Source of the DNA: DASRSS01 sp035656335
GTDB lineage: Bacteria; Actinomycetota; Actinomycetes; Mycobacteriales; Jatrophihabitantaceae
DNA length: 28,030 bases
Assembly: GCA_035656335.1 (NCBI GenBank)
Contig: DASRSS010000220.1
Coordinates: 1-28,030 of the forward strand
Direction of reading: 5' to 3'
The translations under genes were made by a program, and so were the position numbers. Below the pieces are notes generated by a model that saw nothing but the letters and a program-made list of their open reading frames with translations, was not told the DNA's origin and made no database searches. Position 1 is the first letter of the stretch, and every line of letters begins with the position of its first letter. Positions 7,174 through 14,918 of the stretch are shown here, piece by piece.

Positions 7174-8203
7174 GCCTCCCCGCTACCAACTAACGGTGCG
7201 CGAGATCGTCCGGGAGACCGAGGACGCCTGCTCGGTCGTCTTCGACGTCCCCGCCGGCGCCGAGGCCGAGTTCGCCTACCGGCCCGGGCAGTTCCTGACC
7301 CTGCAGCTGCCGGGCTCGGACGGCCCGGTCGCGCGCTGCTACTCGCTGTGCAGCTCGCCGCACGTGGACGACGGGCTGCTGAAGGTCGCCGTCAAGCGCG
7401 TCCGCGACGGCGTCGGCTCGAACTGGATCAACGACAATCTCGCGCCCGGGCAGACCGTCGAATGCCTCGTCCCGGCCGGGGTGTTCACCCCGAAGTCGCT
7501 GGACGAGGACCTGCTGCTGTTCGCCGGCGGCAGCGGCATCACGCCGATCATGTCGATCCTCAAGTCCGCGCTGCACGCCGGCAGCGGCAAGGTCGTGCTC
7601 GTGTACGCGAACCAGCACGAGAACGCGGTGATCTTCGCGGCCGAGCTGCGCGACCTCGCCGAGCGCTACCCGGAGCGGCTGCACGTGATCCACTGGCTCG
7701 AGTCGCTGCAGGGGCTGCCGACGCGGGCGCAGCTGAAGGCGTTCGCCGCGCCGTTCACGTCCTACAGCTCGTTCGTCTGCGGACCGAGCCCGTTTATGGA
7801 GTCCGTCTCACACTCGCTGCGCGAGCTGGGCGTGCCGCCGGCGCGCATCCACGTCGAGCGGTTCCAGTCGCTCGCCGAGAACCCGTTCCTCGCCGTCGCG
7901 CCCACCCCGGTTGGCGACGCCGACGGCCGGACCGCGTCGCTGCAGGTGGAGCTGGACGGCGAGACCCACACCTTCGAGTGGCCGGCGCAGACCAAGCTGC
8001 TGGACTTCCTGCTCGGCAAGGGCATCAAGGCCCCGTTCTCGTGCCGCCAGGGCGCCTGCAGCGCGTGCGCCTGCATCGTGTCCGAGGGCGAGGTCACCAT
8101 GCTGCACAACGAGATCCTGGAGCAGGACGACCTCGACGAGGGCTTCGTGCTCGCCTGCCAGTCGCTGCCGGTGAGCGACGTCGTCAAGATCCGCTACTCC
8201 TGA
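7166..8203 (+). CDS. kshB: 3-ketosteroid 9alpha-hydroxylase, reductase component KshB
   Basis: A 345-residue class IA-type oxygenase reductase. From the N-terminus it has an FAD domain (RPGQFLTLQ at 39, RCYSLCSSP at 57), an NAD(P)-binding domain (FAGGSGITPIMS at 119) and a C-terminal plant-type ferredoxin domain with Cys293, Cys298, Cys301 and Cys331 (C-x4-C-x2-C-xn-C). It carries electrons from NADH through FAD and the [2Fe-2S] cluster to the Rieske centre of KshA. GTG 7166 overlaps the preceding gene by 8 nt and gives VTEPPRYQLTV; an in-frame GTG at 7148 is possible but would give an unlikely N-terminus. In M. tuberculosis kshB is divergent from hsaA and separate from kshA; here both components share one operon. 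Confidence 0.95.
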   Translation: MTEPPRYQLTVREIVRETEDACSVVFDVPAGAEAEFAYRPGQFLTLQLPGSDGPVARCYSLCSSPHVDDGLLKVAVKRVRDGVGSNWINDNLAPGQTVECLVPAGVFTPKSLDEDLLLFAGGSGITPIMSILKSALHAGSGKVVLVYANQHENAVIFAAELRDLAERYPERLHVIHWLESLQGLPTRAQLKAFAAPFTSYSSFVCGPSPFMESVSHSLRELGVPPARIHVERFQSLAENPFLAVAPTPVGDADGRTASLQVELDGETHTFEWPAQTKLLDFLLGKGIKAPFSCRQGACSACACIVSEGEVTMLHNEILEQDDLDEGFVLACQSLPVSDVVKIRYS

Positions 8204-8212
8204 CCCCGGAAC

Positions 8213-8227
8213 CCCGGGAAGTCCGGG
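8213..8227 (+). terminator. Weak hairpin after kshB
   Basis: CCCGG and CCGGG form a 5-bp stem around a 5-nt loop, 9 bases after the kshB stop. There is no run of T after it. It may end ksh transcription before the kinase gene, but the stem is short and such matches are common at this GC content. Confidence 0.3.
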
Positions 8228-8318
8228 ATGATCAGCCGGAAGTGTCCGAATCTGCGCCGAGATGATGTTGATTCGGCAATGTTGGGTTATTGTTAACGCG
8301 GAATCGACAGGAGGTGTC

Positions 8319-9392
8319 GTGACGCCCAATGCCCAGACCGGGGAGCTGACCGGTGAGATCTTCGCGGGGTATACGGACGTCGTGGCGCTGTCGGGGGGCG
8401 TGCACTCGACGGTGCACCGCGCCACGGAACGCGCGACCGGGCGACCGGTGGCGCTGAAGGTCCTCAACGTCGCGGACGTGACGCCGCGCGAGATGGAGGC
8501 GTTCGCGCGCGAGTCCACCGTGCTGTCCACGCTCAGCGCGCACCCGAACATCGTGACCATGTACGACTCGTTCTTCACCGAGGACGGGCGTCCCGTGCTG
8601 GTGCTCGAGCTGTGTGCCGGCTCGCTCGCCGAGCGGCTCGCCGGCGACAACCCGCCGAGCGTGCCGGAGGCCGTCGCGATCACCGTCAAGCTCGCCGGAG
8701 CGCTGGAGACCGCGCACCGGGCCGGCGTGCTGCACCGCGACATCCGCCCGGAGAACGTGTTGATCACCGAGTACGGCGAGCCGGCGCTGGCCGACTTCGG
8801 CGTCGCCCGGCTGCGCTCGTCCGTCCCGGCCACGGCCGAGCTGTTCGACTTCCCTGGCGAGCACGTCGCGCCTGAGCTGCTGCTCGGGCAGGACGCCGGC
8901 GAGGCCAGCGACGTCTACGGGCTGGCGTCCACGCTGTACGAGATGCTCACCGGCGCTCCCCCGATGGCCGCGTTCGCCGGCGAGAAGCCCGCGGCCACGA
9001 TCCTGCGCATCCTGCGCGATCCGGTGCGGCCGGTGGACCGCGCGGACGTGCCGTTCGCGCTTTCGGACCTGCTGCAGTGGGCGCTGGCCAAGGAGCCCGG
9101 CCAGCGGCCGCCGAGCATGGCCTGGTTCGCCGAGGAACTCGCGCGCATCGAGGCGCGCAACGACTGGTCGCGGACGGCGACGCTCATCCGCGACCCGAAG
9201 ACCCAGGTCGGCCCGCCCGCACTGCTGCGCCATCAGGTGCGGCTGCGCGGCGGCCACGCGCGGGCGCGGTCGAACCGGCCGCAGTCCTGGCCGGGCACAC
9301 AGTCGTCATCGGCGCCGGAACCCCTGCATCCGGCGTCGATGACCCGGCTTCGTGCCGCGCTGCGGCGACTGCTCGGACGTACCGGGCGCTAG
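8319..9392 (+). CDS. Cytoplasmic Ser/Thr protein kinase
   Basis: A 357-residue Hanks-type kinase. Visible parts are the ATP-binding Lys47 (VALKVL), the catalytic loop HRDIRPENV with Asp141 and Asn146, DFG at 159-161 with ADFGVAR, and the APE motif (APELLLGQ). The catalytic loop has Arg where most family members have Lys (HRDxKPEN). The glycine loop is unusual: SGGVHSTVHRA instead of GxGxxGxV. After the kinase domain comes a Pro/Ser-rich basic tail of about 75 residues with no membrane segment, so the protein should be soluble. GTG 8319 is chosen because AGGAGG lies at 8309-8314; an upstream ATG at 8262 has no such support. It lies between kshB and a thioesterase, and no KstR-type palindrome was seen in its 115-base leader. 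Substrates are unknown. Confidence 0.9.
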   Translation: MTPNAQTGELTGEIFAGYTDVVALSGGVHSTVHRATERATGRPVALKVLNVADVTPREMEAFARESTVLSTLSAHPNIVTMYDSFFTEDGRPVLVLELCAGSLAERLAGDNPPSVPEAVAITVKLAGALETAHRAGVLHRDIRPENVLITEYGEPALADFGVARLRSSVPATAELFDFPGEHVAPELLLGQDAGEASDVYGLASTLYEMLTGAPPMAAFAGEKPAATILRILRDPVRPVDRADVPFALSDLLQWALAKEPGQRPPSMAWFAEELARIEARNDWSRTATLIRDPKTQVGPPALLRHQVRLRGGHARARSNRPQSWPGTQSSSAPEPLHPASMTRLRAALRRLLGRTGR

Positions 9393-10009
9393 GCCCGGTC
9401 GGCGCCGAAGATGCTCGCCACGTTGGCGCCGGTCAGCGTGACGAAGACGCCGCTGGCCTCGACGCTGGTCGTGCCGTCGATCGCGATCTCGCCGGACAGG
9501 CGCAGCGTGCGCCCGGTCTTGCCGTCCAGCCGCGCCGTGACCTGCACCGGACGTCCCAGGTGTGTCGGGCGGTGGAAGCGCAGGGTGAGCTCGGTGGTCA
9601 TGGCCGCGTAGCCCGCGGTGACGGCCGCGTGGCCCATCGCGTGGTCGAGCAGCAGCGCGAGGATGCCGCCGTGGACGAGGCCGGGTCCGCCCTCGAACAC
9701 CGGCCCGATCACGGTGGTGCCGACCGAGCCGTGGTCGGTGGCGACGAACTCGATCTGCGGGCCGACCGGATGCGCCCGGCCGCCCACTAGGCTCAGCTCC
9801 CGCCGGATGGCGCTGAAGTCGAGCATCTGCTCCGGTGCCTGCCCGTGCGCCGCCAGCCGGGAGCGCAGCGCGTCCAGCTGCTCGGCCGCGTCGGCGAGGA
9901 CGTCGTCCGGCGCGTCGGCACGCACGACCACGTCCAGCAGCTCACGCAGCGCGGCGCCGAGCCGGGCCCGCGCCGAGTCGCCGGAATCGGCCGCCGCCAC
10001 CTCGGTCAT
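9389..10009 (-). CDS. Hotdog-fold (PaaI-type) acyl-CoA thioesterase
   Basis: A 206-residue protein. The first 75 residues are a helical, Ala/Arg-rich extension (LRELLDVVVRADAPDD). The rest is a hotdog domain with the signature LVHGGILALLLDHAMGHAA: His113-Gly114-Gly115 and Asp122 are the usual catalytic or oxyanion positions of the PaaI/YbgC group. It probably hydrolyses a CoA thioester, perhaps steroid-derived, to release CoA or relieve blocked intermediates; the substrate is inference. ATG 10009 has AGGGAG just upstream; the frame extends to 10060 only through the operator. It is divergent from kstD with a perfect KstR palindrome 24 bases upstream, which places it in the steroid regulon. Its stop shares the bases CTAG with the stop of the kinase gene. 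Confidence 0.88.
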   Translation of the reverse strand: MTEVAAADSGDSARARLGAALRELLDVVVRADAPDDVLADAAEQLDALRSRLAAHGQAPEQMLDFSAIRRELSLVGGRAHPVGPQIEFVATDHGSVGTTVIGPVFEGGPGLVHGGILALLLDHAMGHAAVTAGYAAMTTELTLRFHRPTHLGRPVQVTARLDGKTGRTLRLSGEIAIDGTTSVEASGVFVTLTGANVASIFGADRA

Positions 10010-10033
10010 CGCTCCCTGAGTCTCCCTCGTAAG

Positions 10034-10047
10034 TGCAACACGTTCTA
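10034..10047. promoter_or_regulatory. KstR operator upstream of the thioesterase
   Basis: TGCAACACGTTCTA is a full match to TnnAACnnGTTnnA. It lies 24 bases from the thioesterase start in the 106-base divergent region shared with kstD. Confidence 0.85.
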
Positions 10048-10100
10048 GTCGTGTCGGCATCGAAACACCGCGCAGCTGTAGCGGAATCGCGCAGCCAAAC

Positions 10101-10114
10101 TATAACCTGTTCCA
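10101..10114. promoter_or_regulatory. KstR operator abutting the kstD start codon
   Basis: TATAACCTGTTCCA is a full match to TnnAACnnGTTnnA. Only one base separates it from the kstD ATG, and no ribosome site fits in between. A repressor bound here would cover the transcription start of a leaderless mRNA. Confidence 0.85.
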
Positions 10115-10115
10115 C

Positions 10116-11828
10116 ATGCTTGACGAGGAGTACGACGTCGTCGTGGTCGGCAGCGGCGCGGCCGGCATGAGCGCCGCGCTGACCGCCGCCAAGCAGGGCC
10201 TGCGGACCGTGGTCATCGAGAAGGCAGCGCATTACGGCGGCTCCACGGCGCGTTCCGGCGGCGGCGTGTGGATCCCGAACAACGAGGCGCTGCGCCGCTG
10301 CGGCGTGACCGACACCGCGGAGGCCGCCCGCTCGTACCTGCACAGCATCGTGGGGGGCGTCGTCCCGGCGGCGAAGATCGACACCTACCTCGACCGCGGG
10401 CCGGAGGCGCTGTCCTTCCTGCTGGCCAATTCGCCGCTGCGGCTGCGCTGGGTCCCCGACTACTCCGACTACTACCCGGAAGCACCCGGCGGGCGGGTCG
10501 GCGGCCGGTCGGTGGAGCCGAAGCCGTTCAACGGCAGGAAGCTCGGTGCGGACCTCGCATTGCTGGAGCCCCCCTACGGCAAGGCGCCCTTGAACGTGGC
10601 GGTCACCCAGGCGGACTTCCGCTGGGCGACGCTGATGATGCGTCACCCGCGCGGTGTGCTGCGGGTGCTGCGCCTCGGGTTGCGCTGGATCGGCGCGATG
10701 CTCACCGGCAAGCGGCTGCTGGTGATGGGCCAGGCGCTCATCGCGGGGCTGCGCATCGGGCTGCGCGACGCCGGTGTGCCGGTGCTGCTGAACACTGCGC
10801 TGGAGGATCTGTACATCGAGGACGACCGGGTGGCCGGGGTCATCGTGACCGACGGCGCCAGCCAGCGCACCGTACGCGCCCGGCGCGGCGTGGTGCTCGC
10901 GGCCGGCGGGTTCGAGAGCAACGCCGCGATGCGCCAGGAGTACCAGCGCGCGCCGATCGGCAGCGACTGGACGGTCGGTGCCGCGGCGAACACCGGAGAC
11001 GCGATCCTCGCCGGCGAGCGGGCGGGCGGCGTCCTCGAGTTGATGGACGACGCCTGGTGGGGGCCGTCCATCCCGCTGACCGGCGGTCCGTGGTTCTGCC
11101 TGGCCGAACGCACGCTACCCGGCGGGATCATGATCAACGACCGCGCGCAGCGGTTCATGAACGAGGCCGCACCGTACGTCGAGGCGGTGCACCGGATGTA
11201 CGGAGGCGAGTACGGGCGCGGCGATGGCCCGGGCGAGAACATCCCGAGCTGGATGATCATCGACCAGCGCTACCGCAACCGGTACGTGTTCGCCGGGGTT
11301 AGCCCGCGCCAGCCGTTCCCCGGACGCTGGCTCAAGGCGGGCGTGGTGGTGAAGGCCGCGACGATCGAGGGCCTGGCCGAGAAGATCGGCGTCGACCCCG
11401 TAGCGCTGGCCGCGACGATCACTCGGTTCAACGGCTTCGCGCGCAGTGGTGTCGACGAGGACTTCCACCGCGGCGACAGCGGCTACGACAAGTACTACGG
11501 CGACCCCACCAACAAGCCGAACCCGAGCCTCGGCGTGATCGATCGAGCACCGTTCTACGCGGTCAAGATCGTCCCGGGCGACCTCGGCACGAAGGGCGGG
11601 CTGCGCACCGACGTGCACGCCCGGGTGCTGCGCGCGGACGGCACGCCGATCGCGGGCCTGTACGCGGCCGGCAACACCAGCAGCCCCGTCATGGGCCACA
11701 CCTACGCCGGTCCGGGCGCGACGATCGGTCCGGCGCTGACCTTCGGTTACCTCGCCGCGCTGCATCTCGCGTCGGCGCCGGGCAGTGCCGACCGTCCGGT
11801 CGCGGAGGAGACCACCGGTGCCCATTGA
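10116..11828 (+). CDS. kstD: 3-ketosteroid Delta1-dehydrogenase
   Basis: A 570-residue flavoprotein. The N-terminal FAD-binding motif is VVVVGSGAAGMSAAL (GSGAAG at 12-17) with Glu35 at the end of the second strand, followed by the KstD block GGSTARSGGGVWIPNN. Near the C-terminus, GHTYAGPGATIG holds Tyr530 and Gly534, which correspond to the catalytic Tyr and Gly that bind the 3-keto group in known KstD enzymes. It introduces the C1-C2 double bond into 3-keto-4-ene steroids; with KshAB this leads to ring B opening. The ATG at 10116 has no ribosome site and follows directly on a KstR palindrome, suggesting a leaderless transcript. It is the first gene of a five-gene plus-strand operon and overlaps the next gene by 11 nt, in the same order as Rv3537-Rv3538. 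Confidence 0.95.
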   Translation: MLDEEYDVVVVGSGAAGMSAALTAAKQGLRTVVIEKAAHYGGSTARSGGGVWIPNNEALRRCGVTDTAEAARSYLHSIVGGVVPAAKIDTYLDRGPEALSFLLANSPLRLRWVPDYSDYYPEAPGGRVGGRSVEPKPFNGRKLGADLALLEPPYGKAPLNVAVTQADFRWATLMMRHPRGVLRVLRLGLRWIGAMLTGKRLLVMGQALIAGLRIGLRDAGVPVLLNTALEDLYIEDDRVAGVIVTDGASQRTVRARRGVVLAAGGFESNAAMRQEYQRAPIGSDWTVGAAANTGDAILAGERAGGVLELMDDAWWGPSIPLTGGPWFCLAERTLPGGIMINDRAQRFMNEAAPYVEAVHRMYGGEYGRGDGPGENIPSWMIIDQRYRNRYVFAGVSPRQPFPGRWLKAGVVVKAATIEGLAEKIGVDPVALAATITRFNGFARSGVDEDFHRGDSGYDKYYGDPTNKPNPSLGVIDRAPFYAVKIVPGDLGTKGGLRTDVHARVLRADGTPIAGLYAAGNTSSPVMGHTYAGPGATIGPALTFGYLAALHLASAPGSADRPVAEETTGAH

Positions 11829-12678
11829 CCCGAGCGTGGCAGTCGGCGCGGAGCTGCCGCCGGTGCAGTTCGAGTGGACCGCCTCGGACGTGCTGCTGTA
11901 CCACCTCGCGCTCGGCGCCGGTGCGAACCCGACCGACCCGCGCGAGCTGCGGTACGTGACCGAGACCCACCTGCAGGTGCTGCCGACGTTCGCCGTCGTC
12001 GCCCCGACGGTGCACGCGACCGAGCCGCCGCGGGTTTCCTATCCCGGCATCGAGATCGACCTGGCCAAGGTGCTGCACGGCACGCAGCGCATCGACGTGC
12101 ACGGCACGGTCCCGGTGCAGGGCAAAGGCAGCGCGATCACCCGCGTGGCGGACGTCTACGACAAGGGTTCGGCAGCGGTGATCGTGACCGAGACGGCGGT
12201 GAGCGACCTCGACGGCGCACCGCTGTGGACGAACACGTCCAGCATCTTCGCTCGCGGCGAAGGCGGCTTCGGGGGCCAGCGCGGCCCGTCCTCGTCCAAC
12301 GAGCTGCCCGAGCGCGAACCGGACGCCGAGCTCAGCACGCCGACGCTGCCGCAGCAGGCGCTCTGGTACCGGCTGCTCGGCGATCGCAACCCGCTGCACT
12401 CCGATCCTGCGTTCGCGGCCGCGGCCGGGTTCCCGGCACCGATCCTGCACGGGCTGGGCACGTACGGCATCGTGTGCAAGGCGCTGGTCGACGAATTCCT
12501 CGACGGCGACACGGCGCGGGTTCGGAGCTTCGGGGTGCGCTTCGCGGGCGTGGTGTTCCCCGGCGAGACGCTGCGGACGCTCGCCTGGCGCGAGGACGAC
12601 CGGCTGATCGTCGAGACCAGCGTCATGGAGCGCGACAATGCGCCTGCGCTGTCCAACGTCGAGCTGGTGTTCCGATGA
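11818..12678 (+). CDS. hsd4B: MaoC-type 2-enoyl-CoA hydratase, Hsd4B-like
   Basis: 286 residues, the length I recall for Rv3538 (hsd4B), which follows kstD in M. tuberculosis as this gene does here. It has two hotdog repeats. The hydratase-2 motif is in the second: YRLLGDRNPLHSDPAFA with Asp189, Asn191 and His194, the catalytic Asp and His of the R-specific hydratase family. It should hydrate a steroid side-chain enoyl-CoA, as in beta-oxidation of the cholesterol side chain. The GTG at 11818 has GGAGGAG a few bases upstream and overlaps the kstD end by 11 nt. The first hotdog repeat lacks the motif, as is normal for this double-hotdog form. Confidence 0.9.
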   Translation: MPIDPSVAVGAELPPVQFEWTASDVLLYHLALGAGANPTDPRELRYVTETHLQVLPTFAVVAPTVHATEPPRVSYPGIEIDLAKVLHGTQRIDVHGTVPVQGKGSAITRVADVYDKGSAAVIVTETAVSDLDGAPLWTNTSSIFARGEGGFGGQRGPSSSNELPEREPDAELSTPTLPQQALWYRLLGDRNPLHSDPAFAAAAGFPAPILHGLGTYGIVCKALVDEFLDGDTARVRSFGVRFAGVVFPGETLRTLAWREDDRLIVETSVMERDNAPALSNVELVFR

Positions 12679-14114
12679 GTCCGGTGACACCGCGCCGCGC
12701 GGAGGACGTCGCGCGCTGGGCCGACGAGGCGGACGTCGTGGTGGTCGGCTTCGGGGCCGCCGGCGCGTCGGCCGCGTTCGAAGCGCTCGCCGCAGGTGCC
12801 GAGGTGCTTGTGCTGGACCGCGCCGGCGCGGCCGGCGGTGCCGCCGCGATGTCGGACGGGTTCATCTACCTCGGTGGCGGCACGCCGGAGCAGCAGGCGG
12901 CGGGCTACGAGGACAGCATCGAGAACATGAAAGCGTTCCTGCGCGCGGCCTGCGGGCCGTCGCCGGACGAGGCGAAGATCGACGCGTACTGCGACTCGAT
13001 CACCGAGCACCGCGAGTGGCTGCTGGCGCGCGGCGTCCGCTTCCTCGGCACCGTGTTCCCGCACGCGAACGGGACGTCGCCGGTCGACGGCGAGGGCCTG
13101 ATGTTCACCGGCGGTGAGAATGCCTGGCCGTACAACGAGATCGCGACGCCGGCGCCGCGCGGGCACGTGGTGCAGGGCGGCCGTCCGGGCGGGAAGGTGC
13201 TGATGGAGGTGCTGTCCGCCGCCGCGCTCGACGCCGGCGCGCGCACCGCGTTCGACACCCGCGCGCAGCGGCTGATCGTCGACGACTCCGGGCGGGTGTG
13301 CGGCGTGGTCGCATCGCGGTACGGCGACGAGATCGCGATCCGCGCGCGCTCCGGCGTGGTGCTGACCGCGGGCGGGTTCATCCACAACCCGGAGATGATC
13401 GAGCAGTACGCGCCCGCCGTGCACGCGACGCCGCTGCGCCTGGGCACGGACGGCGACGACGGTGCCGGCATCCGGATGGCGCAGGGCGCCGGTGCCCGCG
13501 TCAAGCGGATGGACGCGATCGAGTGTGCGCTGCCGTTCAACGCACCGCGCTCGCTCGTCCACGGCATCTTCGTGAACCGGTTCGGGCAGCGCTTCGTCAA
13601 CGAGGACACCTACATGGGCCGGGTCGGCCAGAACGCGCTGATCCACCAGCACGGCCAGGCGTATCTCATCGTGGACGAGGAGCACTACGCGCCCAACTGG
13701 CTGAACATCCCGGCCACCTGGGTGTGCGAGACGGCCGCGGAGCTGGAGACGGAGATCGGGCTGCCTCCCGGCTCGTTGCAGGCGACCCTCGGCTACTACA
13801 ACGAGCACGCCGAGCGCGGCGAGGACCCGCTGTTCCACAAGCAGCCGTCGGTGCTCACCCCGCTGCGCGGCCCGCTCGCCGCGTTCGACATGCGCGCCGA
13901 CAAGTTCATCTACGCGCCGTTCACGCTGGGCGGCCTGCACACGCTGCCGAGCGGCGAGGTGCTCGACCTCGGCGGTGAGCCGATCCCGGGGCTGTACGCG
14001 GCCGGGCGCACCACGTCGGGCGTGTCCGCGCAGGGCTACTGCAGCGGCCTCTCGCTCGGCGACTCCACCTTGTTCGGTCGCTTCGCCGGCCGCAGTTCTG
14101 CAGGAGGCAAATAG
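12675..14114 (+). CDS. KstD-like FAD-dependent oxidoreductase (second copy, altered C-terminus)
   Basis: A 479-residue flavoprotein of the fumarate reductase/KstD superfamily. The FAD motif VVVVGFGAAGASAAFEA is at 21-37, and the C-terminal FAD block is GLYAAGRTTSGVSAQGYCSG. It is about 90 residues shorter than the KstD at 10116. The KstD signature Tyr-x-Gly-x-Gly (HTYAGPG) is replaced by GYCSGLSLGDS, so the substrate site must differ even though a Tyr remains. It may act on another steroid position or another CoA-bound intermediate; similar flavoproteins are annotated in mycobacteria as putative FAD-binding dehydrogenases. The ATG overlaps the hsd4B stop in ATGA. Membership of the kstD operon supports a steroid role, but the reaction is not known. 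Confidence 0.88.
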   Translation: MSPVTPRRAEDVARWADEADVVVVGFGAAGASAAFEALAAGAEVLVLDRAGAAGGAAAMSDGFIYLGGGTPEQQAAGYEDSIENMKAFLRAACGPSPDEAKIDAYCDSITEHREWLLARGVRFLGTVFPHANGTSPVDGEGLMFTGGENAWPYNEIATPAPRGHVVQGGRPGGKVLMEVLSAAALDAGARTAFDTRAQRLIVDDSGRVCGVVASRYGDEIAIRARSGVVLTAGGFIHNPEMIEQYAPAVHATPLRLGTDGDDGAGIRMAQGAGARVKRMDAIECALPFNAPRSLVHGIFVNRFGQRFVNEDTYMGRVGQNALIHQHGQAYLIVDEEHYAPNWLNIPATWVCETAAELETEIGLPPGSLQATLGYYNEHAERGEDPLFHKQPSVLTPLRGPLAAFDMRADKFIYAPFTLGGLHTLPSGEVLDLGGEPIPGLYAAGRTTSGVSAQGYCSGLSLGDSTLFGRFAGRSSAGGK

Positions 14115-14906
14115 GTGAGCATTCTCGACCGGTTCCGCATCGACGGCCAGGTTGCCGTCATCACCGGCGCCGGGCGCGGCATCGGTGCCGCGTCCGCCGT
14201 CGCGCTGGCCGAGGCCGGTGCGGACGTGGTGATCTCGGCACGTACCGAGGAGCAGCTGCGCGAGACCGCCGCCGCGGTCGAGGCCGTGGGGCGCAAGGCG
14301 CACGTGGTCGTCGCGGACCTGAACGAGGTCGACGAGGTCCGTTCGCTCGCGGCCGCGGCGCAGGAGGTGTTCGGCCGGATCGACGTCGTCGTCAACAACG
14401 TCGGCGGGACGATGCCGCGCACCTACCTCGACACGTCGGTCGGCTTCCTCGAGCGCGCGTTCCACTTCAACGTCTCGACGGCGCACGCGCTGACCACGTC
14501 CGCCGTGCCGATCATGCTGGCGAACGGCGGCGGCTCGGTGATCAACATCGCGAGCGTGGTCGGCAAGGTGGCCGGCCGCGGCTACCTGGCGTACGGCACC
14601 GCGAAGGGCGCGCTGATCCACTACACCGAGCTGGCCGCCGAGGACCTCGCGCCGAAGATCAGGATGAACGCGATCGCGGTGGGCTCGACGGCGACGTCCG
14701 CCCTCGACATCGTGATGAGCAACGACGAGATGCGCACGGGCATCGAGAACGCCACTCCCCTGCGCCGGCTCGGCACGACCGACGACATCGCGGCCGCGGT
14801 CGTCTACTTGGCATCGCCAGCGGGCTCGTACCTGACGGGTGCCGTTCTGGACGTCCACGGCGGGCTGCAGCAACCGAACATGCGGCTGCCCCTGCCCGAC
14901 CTGTAG
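14115..14906 (+). CDS. Short-chain dehydrogenase/reductase
   Basis: A 263-residue classical SDR. It has the cofactor motif TGAGRGIG (17-24), NNVGG (94-98), catalytic Ser147 (INIASVVG), Tyr160 and Lys164 (YGTAK). Arg43 after the second strand (SARTEEQ) suggests NADP(H) preference, which is inference. It could be a hydroxysteroid dehydrogenase or a beta-ketoacyl-CoA/hydroxyacyl-CoA dehydrogenase acting on a steroid intermediate. The GTG start directly follows the TAG of the flavoprotein gene and has AGGAGG at 14102-14107, partly inside that gene. It belongs to the kstD operon; the next gene follows after 12 bases. Confidence 0.9.
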   Translation: MSILDRFRIDGQVAVITGAGRGIGAASAVALAEAGADVVISARTEEQLRETAAAVEAVGRKAHVVVADLNEVDEVRSLAAAAQEVFGRIDVVVNNVGGTMPRTYLDTSVGFLERAFHFNVSTAHALTTSAVPIMLANGGGSVINIASVVGKVAGRGYLAYGTAKGALIHYTELAAEDLAPKIRMNAIAVGSTATSALDIVMSNDEMRTGIENATPLRRLGTTDDIAAAVVYLASPAGSYLTGAVLDVHGGLQQPNMRLPLPDL

Positions 14907-14918
14907 GAAGGCGTACGC

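Noticed and set aside
13572..13585. AACCGGTT palindrome resembling a KstR site
   Set aside because: It lies inside the coding region of the flavoprotein gene, lacks the outer T and A of the consensus, and encodes the conserved VNRFGQRF block.
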